Below the pieces are notes generated by a model, which did no database searches, was not told the DNA's origin, and saw only the letters and a list, made by a program, of their open reading frames with translations. 38,825 nucleotides of DNA from Gammaproteobacteria bacterium (lineage in GTDB: Bacteria > Pseudomonadota > Gammaproteobacteria > Pseudomonadales > Pseudomonadaceae): the NCBI GenBank assembly GCA_903970465.1, contig CAJCIO010000100.1, forward strand, positions 1-38,825, written 5' to 3'. The position numbers and the translations under genes were made by a program. Shown here one piece after another: positions 6,929-15,899 of this stretch. The stretch's first letter is position 1. Each line of letters starts with the position of its first letter.

Positions 6929-7225
6929 ATGACCGATCAACAACGCCTGGAACTCGAAGCCGCTGCGTTCCGCCGCCTGGTCGAACATCTGGGTAATCGC
7001 ACCGACGTACAGAACATCGACCTGATGAACCTCTCGGGTTTCTGCCGCAACTGCCTGTCCAAATGGTACAAGGCCGCCGCTGACGACCGCGCCATCGAGG
7101 TCAGCCTCGATGACGCCCGCGAGGTGGTGTACGGCATGCCATATAACGAGTGGAAGTCCCTTTACCAGAAAGAAGCGAGCGCCGAACAGTCCGCGGCGTT
7201 CGCCAAGGGCAAACCTCAAGCGTAA
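6929..7225 (+). CDS. DUF1244 family protein
   Basis: A 98-residue protein of family DUF1244, small helical proteins of unknown role. The family signature is clear: L-V-E-H-L-G-N-R-T-D-V-Q-N-I-D-L-M-N near residues 17-34, then G-F-C-R-N-C-L-S-K-W-Y with two cysteines near 37-47, and Y-G-M-P-Y-N-E-W-K. The paired Cys may bind metal, but this is not shown. Start 6929 has a strong GAGGAG site 6 bases upstream; the frame is open further left without similarity. It follows folX by 97 bases containing a weak GATAAT box and a small GCGCC/GGCGC hairpin, so it may be transcribed alone. It converges on the dehydrogenase gene with only 13 bases between stops. Confidence 0.88.
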   Translation: MTDQQRLELEAAAFRRLVEHLGNRTDVQNIDLMNLSGFCRNCLSKWYKAAADDRAIEVSLDDAREVVYGMPYNEWKSLYQKEASAEQSAAFAKGKPQA

Positions 7226-7238
7226 CGGCGGCGTCTGC

Positions 7239-8195
7239 TCAGGCTGTGACGCTATTGGCTGGAACCTTGCCGGCCAGCGCATCGGCCAGACTCGCCAAGA
7301 CCATCTCACCCATGCGCGTGCGGGTTTGTACGGTAGCGCTGGCGCGATGCGGTTGCAGCACCACGTTCTCGCGGGCGAACAGGCTCTCGGGCACTCGCGG
7401 CTCATCGACGAACACGTCCAGGCCAGCGCCAGCGATAGTGCCGGCCTGCAAGGCGGCCAGCAGATCGGGCTCGTTGACCAGTCGTCCACGGGCGACATTG
7501 ATCAGATAGCCTTGAGCACCCAGCGCTTGCAGCACGGCAGCATCGATCAGGCCCTCGGCCTTGTCGGCGGCGGCCGCGACGATGAGCGCATCGCTGCCCC
7601 GCGCCAACTCGAGCAGATCGGCGACAAAGGCGTGCGGCACGTCGTCCATGGCCCGTAGGTCGGTGTAGCTGATCGGGCAGCCAAACGCTGCCGCCCGAGT
7701 GGCCACCGCACGCCCTACGCGCCCCATGCCAACGATGCCCACCCGCAGGCCGCTGACCTGACGGGCCAGTGGCAAGGGCACCAGAGGCGTGGCCGTGGTC
7801 GCCCACTCACCGCTGCGCACATAGCGGTCACTGGTGCACAGGCCTCGGCACACGCCGATCAGCAACCCCATGGCGAGGTCGGCGACATCGTCGGTCAAGG
7901 CACCCAGGGTAGCGGTGACATGGATGCCGCGGTCGCGGGCATAGGCCAGGTCCACCGCGTCAGTGCCCACGCCATTGACCGCGACCACTTCCAGACGCGG
8001 CAACTGCGCCATTACCGCCCGGGTGATACCGGTATGGCCGCCGGTCACCACGCCGCGCACATTGGCACCGACCTCGCGGAGGTAGGCGGCCTTGTCGGTC
8101 TGCAGGTAATAGGGATGCACGGTGTACAACGCTTCCAACTGCTCGCGCACATGGGGAATGAGGATGGGGCTGAGTTGCAGAACTTCAGGCTTCAT
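7239..8195 (-). CDS. D-isomer specific 2-hydroxyacid dehydrogenase (glyoxylate/hydroxypyruvate reductase-like)
   Basis: A 318-residue NAD(P)-dependent dehydrogenase of the D-2-hydroxyacid family. The substrate domain flanks a Rossmann domain with V-G-I-V-G-M-G-R-V-G-R near residues 150-160. Catalytic residues are present: Arg in N-V-A-R-G-R-L-V-N-E, Glu in D-E-P-R-V-P-E and His in L-Q-P-H-R-A-S-A-T. The N-terminal N-G-V-G-T-D-A-V-D is typical of the GhrB/HprA-like group. It is the last gene of a leftward cluster with SDR, FAH hydrolase and MFS genes; 25 bases separate it from the SDR. In this context it probably handles the small hydroxy- or ketoacid released by the hydrolase. The substrate cannot be read from sequence. 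Confidence 0.87.
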   Translation of the reverse strand: MKPEVLQLSPILIPHVREQLEALYTVHPYYLQTDKAAYLREVGANVRGVVTGGHTGITRAVMAQLPRLEVVAVNGVGTDAVDLAYARDRGIHVTATLGALTDDVADLAMGLLIGVCRGLCTSDRYVRSGEWATTATPLVPLPLARQVSGLRVGIVGMGRVGRAVATRAAAFGCPISYTDLRAMDDVPHAFVADLLELARGSDALIVAAAADKAEGLIDAAVLQALGAQGYLINVARGRLVNEPDLLAALQAGTIAGAGLDVFVDEPRVPESLFARENVVLQPHRASATVQTRTRMGEMVLASLADALAGKVPANSVTA

Positions 8196-8220
8196 GAACG
8201 AATCTCCAGGCGAAAAGGGC

Positions 8221-8991
8221 TCAGCCGCGACCGACGAATGGCATGTTGGTGGCCATGACCGTCATGTTCAGCACGTTGGCCGACAGTGGCAGCGATGCCA
8301 TGTAGCGCACCGCACCGGCGATATGCTCGACATCGCACATGGGCTCGGTGGCCGTGGTGCCGTTGGCCTGGCGCACGCCTTTGGTCATGCGCTGGGACAG
8401 CTCGGTCAGGGCATTGCCAATGTCGATCTGGCTGCAGGCGATGTTGAACTCGCGCCCGTCCAGCGCCAGGCTTTTGGTCAAGCCCAACACCGCATGCTTG
8501 CTGGCGGTGTACGGCGCCGTGAAGGGCCGCGGGGTATGGGCCGAAATTGAACCGTTGTTGATGATCCGCCCACCTTGGGGCTGCTGGCGGCGCATCAGTT
8601 CGAAGGCGCCGCGGCTGCACAGGTACACGCCGGTGACGTTGGTGTTGATGACATCCAGCCAGTTCTGCACCGGCAACTCGTCCATCGGCACCGCAGGGGC
8701 ATTGATGCCCGCGTTATTGAAGATCACGTCAAGACGCCCATAGACTTCCTCGACGGTGGCGAACAGCGCATCGACGCTGGCCGGATCGCGAACATCGGTC
8801 GGCACGGCGATCGCCTCGCCACCCTGTGCGCGAATTTCTTCGACCAGCGTCTGCAGGGGTTCGGGACGGCGCCCGGCCAGGGCCAGGCGATAACCATCGG
8901 CCATCAGGGCCAAGGTGACGGCGCGGCCGACGCCACTGCCTGCGCCGGTGACCAGCGCGATTTTTGCGGAAGAATCAGTGTTGTTGGACAT
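8221..8991 (-). CDS. short-chain dehydrogenase/reductase
   Basis: A 256-residue classical SDR. It has T-G-A-G-S-G-V-G near residues 15-22 for the cofactor, N-N-A-G near 92, Ser in N-G-S-I-S and Y-T-A-S-K as catalytic Tyr/Lys near 160. R in the segment A-G-R-R-P-E after the second strand suggests NADP use, though not firmly. It sits between the FAH hydrolase and the 2-hydroxyacid dehydrogenase in one leftward unit (35 bases and 25 bases gaps). In known non-phosphorylative sugar-acid routes, an SDR oxidises C4 of a 2-keto-3-deoxy acid before an FAH-type hydrolase cuts it; this gene order suggests the same role, which is an inference. Confidence 0.88.
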   Translation of the reverse strand: MSNNTDSSAKIALVTGAGSGVGRAVTLALMADGYRLALAGRRPEPLQTLVEEIRAQGGEAIAVPTDVRDPASVDALFATVEEVYGRLDVIFNNAGINAPAVPMDELPVQNWLDVINTNVTGVYLCSRGAFELMRRQQPQGGRIINNGSISAHTPRPFTAPYTASKHAVLGLTKSLALDGREFNIACSQIDIGNALTELSQRMTKGVRQANGTTATEPMCDVEHIAGAVRYMASLPLSANVLNMTVMATNMPFVGRG

Positions 8992-9026
8992 TGTGATGAC
9001 TCCTTGGCGTAAAAATAATCAAAGCC

Positions 9027-9722
9027 TCAGCGCGTGGGCCGTTGGCCGACGCGCACCTGCAACTGGGCGATACCCTCGATTCCAGCACTGATCAGGTCGC
9101 CCGCCTGCAGCGGCTCGACCCCCGGTGGCGTGCCGGTCATGATCAGGTCGCCCGCTACCAGGCGCAGCGAGCGCGACAGCTGACTGACCACCTCGGCGAC
9201 TGACCATATCTGTGCCTCCAGATCGGAGCGCTGACGCTCGACGCCATTGACCGCCAGCCACACCCCACCCTGGCGGGGATGACCAATATGGGCGCTGGGC
9301 ACGATGGCCGTGATCGGTGCCGAGGCATCGAACGCCTTGGCAGCCTCCCATGGCTGGCCGGCAGCCTTGGCCGCCATCTGCAGGTCGCGGCGCGTCATGT
9401 CCAGGCCAGCGGCGTAACCCCATACGTGCTCTAGAGCGCGATCCTCTGGGATATCCACGCCGCCCGTGCCAATCGCCACGACCAATTCGATTTCCGGGCA
9501 GAACTCATCGGTCTGCACCGGGAAATCCACTCGCGCATCGGCTTCAACCACGGCACTGGCGGGCTTCATGAAAAACAGCGGAAAAGTGCGCGGCGCGGCC
9601 ACGGCGTCGCCCCATAGATAGTTGCGCCCCAGGCAGAACACCCGCGCCACAGGGAATCGCTGAGTGCTGCCGACCACGGGCAGGCTGCTCACGGCGGGGG
9701 GAGCAATCACATAGTCGTTCAT
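9027..9722 (-). CDS. fumarylacetoacetate hydrolase (FAH) family protein, acylpyruvase-like
   Basis: A 231-residue member of the FAH family, short form like FAHD1/YcgM, which cuts 2,4-diketo acids (acylpyruvates) using a divalent metal. Seen are R-V-F-C-L-G-R-N-Y near residues 27-35, F-F-M-K-P-A-S-A near 50, the metal-ligand stretch C-P-E-I-E-L-V-V, and D-M-T-R-R-D-L-Q followed by W-E-A-A-K-A-F-D. Three ATG codons lie in a row at 9728-9720; AAGGA directly abuts the first, so the third (9722), 6 bases away, is the best start. It belongs with the MFS, SDR and hydroxyacid dehydrogenase genes. The expected products are pyruvate and a second acid, but the true substrate is unknown. Confidence 0.88.
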   Translation of the reverse strand: MNDYVIAPPAVSSLPVVGSTQRFPVARVFCLGRNYLWGDAVAAPRTFPLFFMKPASAVVEADARVDFPVQTDEFCPEIELVVAIGTGGVDIPEDRALEHVWGYAAGLDMTRRDLQMAAKAAGQPWEAAKAFDASAPITAIVPSAHIGHPRQGGVWLAVNGVERQRSDLEAQIWSVAEVVSQLSRSLRLVAGDLIMTGTPPGVEPLQAGDLISAGIEGIAQLQVRVGQRPTR

Positions 9723-9797
9723 CATCATTCCTTGGCTCGATTGCGGTGCTGGCGACAGCCTAAGGCATGCCAGCGCGGCAAAGTTGGACGATGCGGT

Positions 9798-9825
9798 GAG
9801 GAAACTGGACTAATCCAAGTTCCTC
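9798..9825. other. imperfect hairpin between MFS and FAH genes
   Basis: GAGGAA (9798-9803) pairs with TTCCTC (9820-9825) and TGGA (9806-9809) with TCCA (9814-9817), with a 2-base mismatch and loop CTAA. It lies after the transporter gene and has no T run, so it may protect or stabilise the upstream message end without terminating it. Confidence 0.35.
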
Positions 9826-9836
9826 GCCCGCAGAGG

Positions 9837-11237
9837 TCAGCGCGCTTGCAGGACGATCCTGTGCAGGCGCCCGAGCAACAGCGAATAGGACAGGCAACCG
9901 ATCATGGCCACCGCGCCGATGAACCAGAACGCCGCCGAAAACTTGCCGGTTTCATGCAGAATCCAGCCGATCACGATGGGCGTGACGATGCCGCCGATAT
10001 TGGCCGCGAGGCTGGTGATGCCGCCGGTGAGGCCGATCAGCTCTTTGGGGGCGACTTCCGAGACTGCCGCCCAGGAAGCCGAAGCAATGCCCTGGGCGAA
10101 GAACGCCACGGTCAGCACCGCGATGCACAGCACGTTGGAGTCGGTAAAGTTGACCAGCACGATCGACATGCCCAGCGCCGAGCCCACGACCAGCGGCAGC
10201 TTGCGCGCGAACGACAGACTCACGCCGCGGCGGATCAGCAAATCGGAGACGATCCCCGCCAACAGGATGCCGACCGTGGCGCCGATAAACGGCAGCACCG
10301 CGAAGATCCCCACCTTGACCATGGTCAGGTGACGCTCTTCGATCAGATAGGTAGGGAACCAGGTCAGGAAGAAATACAGCACCGAGGTGTTGGCGAATTT
10401 ACCGATGCAGATGGCCCACACCTGGCGATAGCGAAACAGCTCGGTGATCTGCCGCCAGTTGAAGCGGGTGCGCTCCTGGCTGCTCCTGACCAGACCGCCG
10501 CCGTCCTCGATATAGGCCAGTTCTTCAGGGCTGACTTTTTTGCAATTCAGCGGATCACGATAGACATACAGCCAGAAAACCCCGAACACGATGCCGACGA
10601 TACCGGTGCTGTAGAACACGTGGCGCCAGTCGTAGGTGGTCGCCAGCCACAGGAGTGCGCCGGTGAACAACGCGGTGCCCAGATACTGGCCGCACACATA
10701 GATGCTGCTGGCCAGGCCGCGCTCACGGGCAGGGAACCACACCGTGACCGCACGGCTATTGGCGGGGAACGCCGGCGCTTCCATGGCACCGATGGCCAGC
10801 CGCAGGCCGAATAGCGAAGCGAAGCTGCCCACCAACCCTTGGCAAACGGTCACCGCCGACCAGGACACCAGCGACGCGCCGTAGGTCACCCGCGACCCGA
10901 AGCGGTCGGCGATGAAACCGGCGGGTACCAGGGCGAATGCGTAGGTCCAGGCGAAAGCCGAGAACACCAGGCCCATCTGCACCTTGTCCAGGCCCAGATC
11001 CTTGGCCATGAACGGCGCGGCAATTGAAATATTCACCCGGTCGACGTAGTTGATGATGGTTGCTATCAACAGCAGCGAGAGCATGACCCAACGCCGGCGC
11101 GTGGGCAGACGCGTACCGGCACCAGCCCGTGGTCGGCTTTGATCCGTGTTATCGCGATCTTGGACAAGGGGCACGGCGCCAGCCTGAACGCTAGCGCCAG
11201 AAGCCCGCAGAACGGGACTTTCGGGGCGACTCGACAT
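9837..11237 (-). CDS. MFS transporter, anion:cation symporter family
   Basis: A 466-residue 12-span transporter of the ACS family, which imports sugar acids and aromatic acids with protons. After a polar N-terminus of about 50 residues comes the first span with I-I-N-Y-V-D-R-V-N-I-S, then the loop G-F-I-A-D-R-F-G-S-R typical of MFS transporters, and E-A-P-A-F-P-A-N-S-R in span 4, which is a mark of glucarate/galactonate/phthalate-type carriers. The start at 11237 has GAGGA 5 bases upstream; the longer frame to 11297 lacks such a site. It is first in the leftward cluster and divergent from the AraC-type regulator, so it likely imports the compound degraded by the following enzymes. Confidence 0.9.
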   Translation of the reverse strand: MSSRPESPVLRASGASVQAGAVPLVQDRDNTDQSRPRAGAGTRLPTRRRWVMLSLLLIATIINYVDRVNISIAAPFMAKDLGLDKVQMGLVFSAFAWTYAFALVPAGFIADRFGSRVTYGASLVSWSAVTVCQGLVGSFASLFGLRLAIGAMEAPAFPANSRAVTVWFPARERGLASSIYVCGQYLGTALFTGALLWLATTYDWRHVFYSTGIVGIVFGVFWLYVYRDPLNCKKVSPEELAYIEDGGGLVRSSQERTRFNWRQITELFRYRQVWAICIGKFANTSVLYFFLTWFPTYLIEERHLTMVKVGIFAVLPFIGATVGILLAGIVSDLLIRRGVSLSFARKLPLVVGSALGMSIVLVNFTDSNVLCIAVLTVAFFAQGIASASWAAVSEVAPKELIGLTGGITSLAANIGGIVTPIVIGWILHETGKFSAAFWFIGAVAMIGCLSYSLLLGRLHRIVLQAR

Positions 11238-11638
11238 GATATTCCTCATTATTTTTATTGAGTATCGAGTGCTGCGGCTGGCGTCAGACACCGCCACAGC
11301 ATGGCCCTACGTTATCGTACAAGTGCGCTAAATCAATCGGTCGCTTATATCCTTTTATGCTTTTAAACGGTTCTGTATCTGCCAAGTACAAAAAAAATAT
11401 CAAGCCGAAAAGCGCCTTCCTTCGTACATAAATCAACTGTGATTGTCGAGATAGAGCCCCTGAAGGGAATATAAATTCTGCACGTTTTTTGGATTTGACC
11501 GGTCGTCTGCCTGCTAGGATTAATGCAAAAAGTGATCGGACAAGCATTGATTAAATTTTCTGATAATCACTAGTACCCCCTCGAATGCACGCGCCGCTTC
11601 CCCTAACATGGTTGCCATACAAGAAAGGAAGCCTTTCC
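11238..11638. promoter_or_regulatory. AT-rich divergent control region of the catabolic cluster
   Basis: A 401-base gap, clearly more AT-rich than its surroundings, without a credible gene. It holds two copies of TAAATCAA exactly 100 bases apart (11329-11336, 11429-11436), each preceded by CGTACA (11316-11321, 11423-11428), a further GTACA at 11386-11390, and an inverted pair TGATTA (11548-11553)/TAATCA (11564-11569). A weak rightward promoter may be TTGACC (11495-11500) with GATTAA (11518-11523), 17 bases apart. These repeats are candidate sites for the AraC-type regulator. No leftward promoter is convincing. Confidence 0.5.
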
Positions 11639-12553
11639 ATGCAATTGACTTCTCGAGTCCCAACCTACGGCATGCAGCAACGTAGCGAACGGGCCGACTT
11701 CCATATCCGCGAGCAATTCGAGCGCAGCGCCGAGCCCGGCCCCCATCGCCATGAATACTTCCAGATCCAGGTCAATCTGGGCGGCGACACCGTGCAACTC
11801 ATTGGCGGCATCGAACGGCCGTTTCCGCGCAACACCCTAGCGTTCATTCTGCCGCACCGCGTGCATTTCATCCCGCACCCAATGGATGGCAAAGGCGTGG
11901 TACTGAATTTTTCCCAAGAGTTTTTGCTGCCTCATCTGCACTGCGACCCGCTTGATCTCGAAGATGTTTCGATTCAGCTGGCGCCGGAGCTTTCCCCCTT
12001 CCGCTTTCAACAGCAATTGGACTACACCCTCGGCGAAGACGACTTCACCGAGGTGCGCGCCCTGCTGGAACGGATGCGCGAGCTCGACAGTTCGCGCCAG
12101 TTCGGTACGCGTGAGGGGCTCAAAGGTTGCCTTCTGCAATTTATCGGCATGGTCTGCCAGCTGTACGCCGAGCCCCTCGTCGCCCTGGCGGCCAATAATG
12201 CGGCGCAGGCCAGCCGCCGCGATGCATTGGGGCGGATGACCGAATATGTGCGCGAGCATCTGGCCGATCCCGAGCTGGATCTGAAAAAGGTCGCTGCGGC
12301 GACCTACCTGTCGCCCAACTACCTGACCCACTGGCTGCGCAAGGAAATCGGCAAGAGTTTCAGCGAGCTGGTGCTGGAGCGGCGCATGCACCTGGCGCGC
12401 CAGCTGCTACTGACCGGTAGCAAGCCGGTGGGTGAGATCGCAAGGCTGTGCGGCTTTGCCGATGAGGCGTATTTTTCCCGGAGATTTCGCCACGCTCACG
12501 GCCTGCCGCCGGGCCAGTTCCGTCGCCAACAGATGCAGTTGCAGGCGCCTTGA
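11639..12553 (+). CDS. AraC-family transcriptional regulator
   Basis: A 304-residue regulator. The N-terminal half is a cupin sensing domain (G-P-H-R-H-E-Y-F-Q-I-Q near residues 34-44 and L-P-H-R-V-H-F-I-P near 72). The C-terminal third (about 200-300) holds two helix-turn-helix motifs: L-D-L-K-K-V-A-A-A-T-Y-L-S-P-N-Y-L-T and V-G-E-I-A-R-L-C-G-F-A-D-E-A-Y-F-S-R-R-F, the second being the AraC signature. AAGGA 9 bases before 11639 supports this start; an ATG at 11585 would add 18 residues but has no ribosome site. Divergent from the MFS-FAH-SDR-dehydrogenase genes across an AT-rich region with repeated motifs, it is the likely local activator. Confidence 0.9.
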   Translation: MQLTSRVPTYGMQQRSERADFHIREQFERSAEPGPHRHEYFQIQVNLGGDTVQLIGGIERPFPRNTLAFILPHRVHFIPHPMDGKGVVLNFSQEFLLPHLHCDPLDLEDVSIQLAPELSPFRFQQQLDYTLGEDDFTEVRALLERMRELDSSRQFGTREGLKGCLLQFIGMVCQLYAEPLVALAANNAAQASRRDALGRMTEYVREHLADPELDLKKVAAATYLSPNYLTHWLRKEIGKSFSELVLERRMHLARQLLLTGSKPVGEIARLCGFADEAYFSRRFRHAHGLPPGQFRRQQMQLQAP

Positions 12554-12662
12554 GCCGCTCGGTTACGGGTATATAGCATCCATGGCAGTCGCGAAAAAGT
12601 TAATATGGGTAACCGATTGAATAACTTCGCAAATATCCATCCGTTATCAAGGAGCCTCGACC

Positions 12663-13004
12663 ATGACCGAGATCAACGCCTTCCGCGCCAGCCTCGAAAC
12701 AGGCAGCAATCAATTTGCCGATACATTGGCTTTCATCGCTGAACATTACGATTACACGCCTCAGGCATTCAGCAACGGCAGCGTCGAAAACGCTGCCGGC
12801 CAGAACGAAGGCTCGTGCAAAACTCTGGGTCTGGGCGTGCTCGAAGGCTTCAGCGACCAGGAAGTGCTGTTGGCTTTCGGCGAACACTATCGCTCGGTCG
12901 TCGCCACGCCAGACGGCAGCGACCACGGCAATATCCGCAATCTGATCGCCCACGGGCTGGCCGGGGTGAAGTTCGCCGGGCAGCCGCTGAGCCGTAAAGG
13001 TTGA
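12663..13004 (+). CDS. HopJ-family protein
   Basis: A 113-residue protein of the HopJ family, named after a P. syringae type III effector candidate but widely encoded in species without pathogen lifestyle. Visible: F-A-D-T-L-A-F-I-A-E-H-Y-D-Y-T-P-Q-A-F near residues 18-36, G-S-V-E-N-A-A-G-Q-N-E-G-S-C-K near 39-53 and G-D-H-G-N-I-R-like S-D-H-G-N-I-R-N-L near 87-95. The strong AAGGAG site 8 bases before the ATG sets the start. There are no secretion genes or hrp box in the window, so a housekeeping or stress role seems likelier than secretion. It is alone on its strand, ending in a two-way terminator shared with trxB. Confidence 0.88.
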   Translation: MTEINAFRASLETGSNQFADTLAFIAEHYDYTPQAFSNGSVENAAGQNEGSCKTLGLGVLEGFSDQEVLLAFGEHYRSVVATPDGSDHGNIRNLIAHGLAGVKFAGQPLSRKG

Positions 13005-13018
13005 GCTGAACTGCAGGC

Positions 13019-13053
13019 ATAAAAAAACCGGCTGTCGATGGCCGGTTTTTTTA
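13019..13053. terminator. bidirectional terminator between hopJ-like gene and trxB
   Basis: Stem AACCGGC (13026-13032)/GCCGGTT (13041-13047), 8-base loop, with an A run on the left and a T run on the right, so it works in both directions for these convergent genes. Confidence 0.92.
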
Positions 13054-13074
13054 TGGCGGTCGTCCCGCAACCTA

Positions 13075-14049
<975 letters not shown>

Positions 14050-14097
14050 CTATCGACCGGCCATTGCATCGCCTGGGTCGCATCGCCGGATGCCGGC

Positions 14098-14152
14098 GGA
14101 AAATAAAAAGGATCGACGCAGCACTTGGGGAAGGCTTTACGTCGCCGATCCT
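14098..14152 (-). terminator. terminator downstream of ahpB
   Basis: On the minus strand AGGAT and CGACG pair with CGTCG and ATCCT around a 3-base bulge (right arm 14140-14152, left arm 14109-14118), followed by T5AT4. It separates ahpB from trxB. Confidence 0.65.
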
Positions 14153-14213
14153 GAAACGGTGGCCATGTACCTTTGAGGGCGGCATGGCGCAGGTGGTTCA
14201 CAACACCTTGGCC

Positions 14214-14813
14214 TTACAGGCTGGTGGCGTTTTCGGCCAGATAATCGGCAACGCCCTTGGCGTCGGCCTTCATGCCTTTCTGGCCTGGGCGCCAGCCCGC
14301 CGGGCAGACTTCACCATGTTGCTCGGTGAACTGCAGGGCTTCAACCAAGCGGACCATTTCGTCCACTTCACGACCCAGTGGCAGATTGTTGACCACTTGG
14401 TGCTGCACCACGCCTTGCTGGTCGATCAGGAAGGACGCACGCAGCGCCACGCCATCCTCGTGCTCAATGCCGTAGGCACGGGTAATCTCATGCTTGACGT
14501 CGGCAACCATAGGGAACTCGACCGCGCCGATGCCGCCTTTTTCGACCGGGGTACTGCGCCAGGCGTAGTGAGTGAACTGCGAATCGATGGACACGCCCAC
14601 CACTTCAACACCCAGCTCGCGGAATTTGCCGATCCGGTTATTGTGGGCGATGATTTCCGATGGGCACACAAAGGTGAAATCCAGTGGCCAGAAGAACAGC
14701 ACGACATACTTGCCCTTGAGCGAAGACAACTTGAAGCTGTCGACGATCGAGCCATCACCCAGCACGGCCGGTGCGTCGAAGTCGGGGGCCTGCTTGTTGA
14801 CCAGAATACTCAT
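14214..14813 (-). CDS. ahpB: 2-Cys peroxiredoxin (AhpB type)
   Basis: A 199-residue typical 2-Cys peroxiredoxin that reduces hydrogen peroxide and organic peroxides. Peroxidatic Cys50 lies in F-T-F-V-C-P-S-E and resolving Cys170 in G-E-V-C-P-A-G-W, with the W-R-S-T-P segment near 85-89. A perfect AAGGAG 5 bases before ATG fixes the start. It is followed by trxB on the same strand, as in the PA0848-PA0849 pair of P. aeruginosa, where ahpB belongs to the OxyR regulon. Here a near-consensus OxyR box lies 95-131 bases upstream, so peroxide induction is expected. Divergent from cysZ. Confidence 0.9.
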   Translation of the reverse strand: MSILVNKQAPDFDAPAVLGDGSIVDSFKLSSLKGKYVVLFFWPLDFTFVCPSEIIAHNNRIGKFRELGVEVVGVSIDSQFTHYAWRSTPVEKGGIGAVEFPMVADVKHEITRAYGIEHEDGVALRASFLIDQQGVVQHQVVNNLPLGREVDEMVRLVEALQFTEQHGEVCPAGWRPGQKGMKADAKGVADYLAENATSL

Positions 14814-14907
14814 GCGATCTCCTTGAGGCGTTGGCCTCTAAAGTTGATGGACTGAAGGGTTCGAAATTTGATGGGCACAGCTTAACGAGGTGTTGGCGAT
14901 TAGTGAA

Positions 14908-14944
14908 ATACCCTTTCACAATTCAACCCATAGCGAGGGGCTAT
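14908..14944. promoter_or_regulatory. OxyR binding site
   Basis: ATAC (14908-14911), CAAT (14919-14922), ATAG (14930-14933) and CTAT (14941-14944), each separated by exactly 7 bases, match the tetramer rule ATAG-N7-CTAT-N7-ATAG-N7-CTAT at 14 of 16 positions. It lies between ahpB and cysZ, placed to activate ahpB. Confidence 0.75.
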
Positions 14945-15018
14945 CCATCCTTGGTAGCTTATTGATCGCATCCCTCCCATAGAAGTCTGATTTCTGCACG
15001 TCACCCATGGAGCATCAA

Positions 15019-15747
15019 ATGCCTCTCCCCGTATTGTCCGGCCCCGACTACCTGCGCGAGGGCCTGAAGCTGGTCCTGAGCCCAGGCCTGCGGATGTTCG
15101 TGCTGATGCCTCTGCTGATCAACCTGATCCTGTTCGTCGGCCTGATCTACTTCGCCGGGCACGAATTCCGGCTGTGGGTCGACGCCTTGATGCCCAGCCT
15201 GCCGCACTGGCTCGAGTTCCTCAGCTACATCCTCTGGCCCTTGTTCGTGGTGCTGGTGGCTTTCATGGTGTTCTTCACCTTCACCATGCTGGCCAACGTC
15301 ATCGCCGCGCCGTTCAATGGCTTCCTGGCGGAAAAGGTCGAGGTCGTGGTGACCGGCAAGGATGAATTCCCGGCGTTCAGCATGGGCGAGCTGATCGAAA
15401 TGGTCCCACGCACTTTCTCCCGCGAAATGCGCAAGCTCGGGTATTACCTGCCGCGCGCGGCCGCCTTGCTGGTGCTGTCGTTCATACCGGTGGTCAACAT
15501 CGTCGCAGCGCCGCTGTGGTTGCTGTTCGGGGTCTGGATGATGGCGATCCAGTACATCGATTACCCGGCAGACAACCACAAGATGAGCTGGCAGGACATG
15601 CTCGCCTGGCTGCGGCGCAAGCGCTGGAAGAGTTTGAGTTTTGGCGGGATCGTGTATCTGGTGCTGCTGATACCGCTGGTCAATGTGTTGATGATGCCAG
15701 CGGCGGTGGCGGGGGCGACATTGTTCTGGGTGCGGGAGCGAGGGTGA
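15019..15747 (+). CDS. cysZ: sulfate transporter CysZ
   Basis: A 242-residue inner-membrane protein of the CysZ/EI24 family, which imports sulfate for cysteine synthesis. It opens with [18 protein letters not shown] near residues 8-25, then hydrophobic spans near 25-45, 70-105, 150-180 and 208-235. [13 protein letters not shown] near 95-107 is a CysZ signature. ATG 15019 is preferred because GGAG lies 6 bases before it; the in-frame ATG at 15007 has none. Divergent from ahpB; sulfur supply next to thiol peroxidase genes is a sensible pairing and is conserved in P. aeruginosa (PA0846-PA0849). Confidence 0.88.
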   Translation: MPLPVLSGPDYLREGLKLVLSPGLRMFVLMPLLINLILFVGLIYFAGHEFRLWVDALMPSLPHWLEFLSYILWPLFVVLVAFMVFFTFTMLANVIAAPFNGFLAEKVEVVVTGKDEFPAFSMGELIEMVPRTFSREMRKLGYYLPRAAALLVLSFIPVVNIVAAPLWLLFGVWMMAIQYIDYPADNHKMSWQDMLAWLRRKRWKSLSFGGIVYLVLLIPLVNVLMMPAAVAGATLFWVRERG

Positions 15748-15775
15748 GCCTTCACTTTATGTATTGATTGTGTCG

Positions 15776-15868
15776 ACCCTTTCGCGGGCAAGCCTTGCTC
15801 CCACAGGTGCATGACTCCGGAACAGATTGCACTGTGGGAGCAAAGCTTGCTCGCGAAGCGGCCCGGTC
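15776..15868. repeat. REP palindrome pair (family 1)
   Basis: Facing arms TTCGCGGGCAAGCCTTGCTC and GAGCAAAGCTTGCTCGCGAA lie between convergent cysZ and the glutathione peroxidase gene. Confidence 0.9.
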
Positions 15869-15899
15869 AGCCAAATATGGATTCAGCAGTCCGAGACAT

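Noticed and set aside
9798..9825. Intrinsic terminator inside the catabolic cluster
   Set aside because: The hairpin is imperfect and has no T run on either strand.
9732..10814. 360-codon plus-strand frame opposite the MFS gene
   Set aside because: Rich in Gln/His/Asp/Arg as expected from reading the transporter backwards; not a gene.
12663..13004. Type III effector island
   Set aside because: No secretion genes, no hrp box, and composition like the neighbours.
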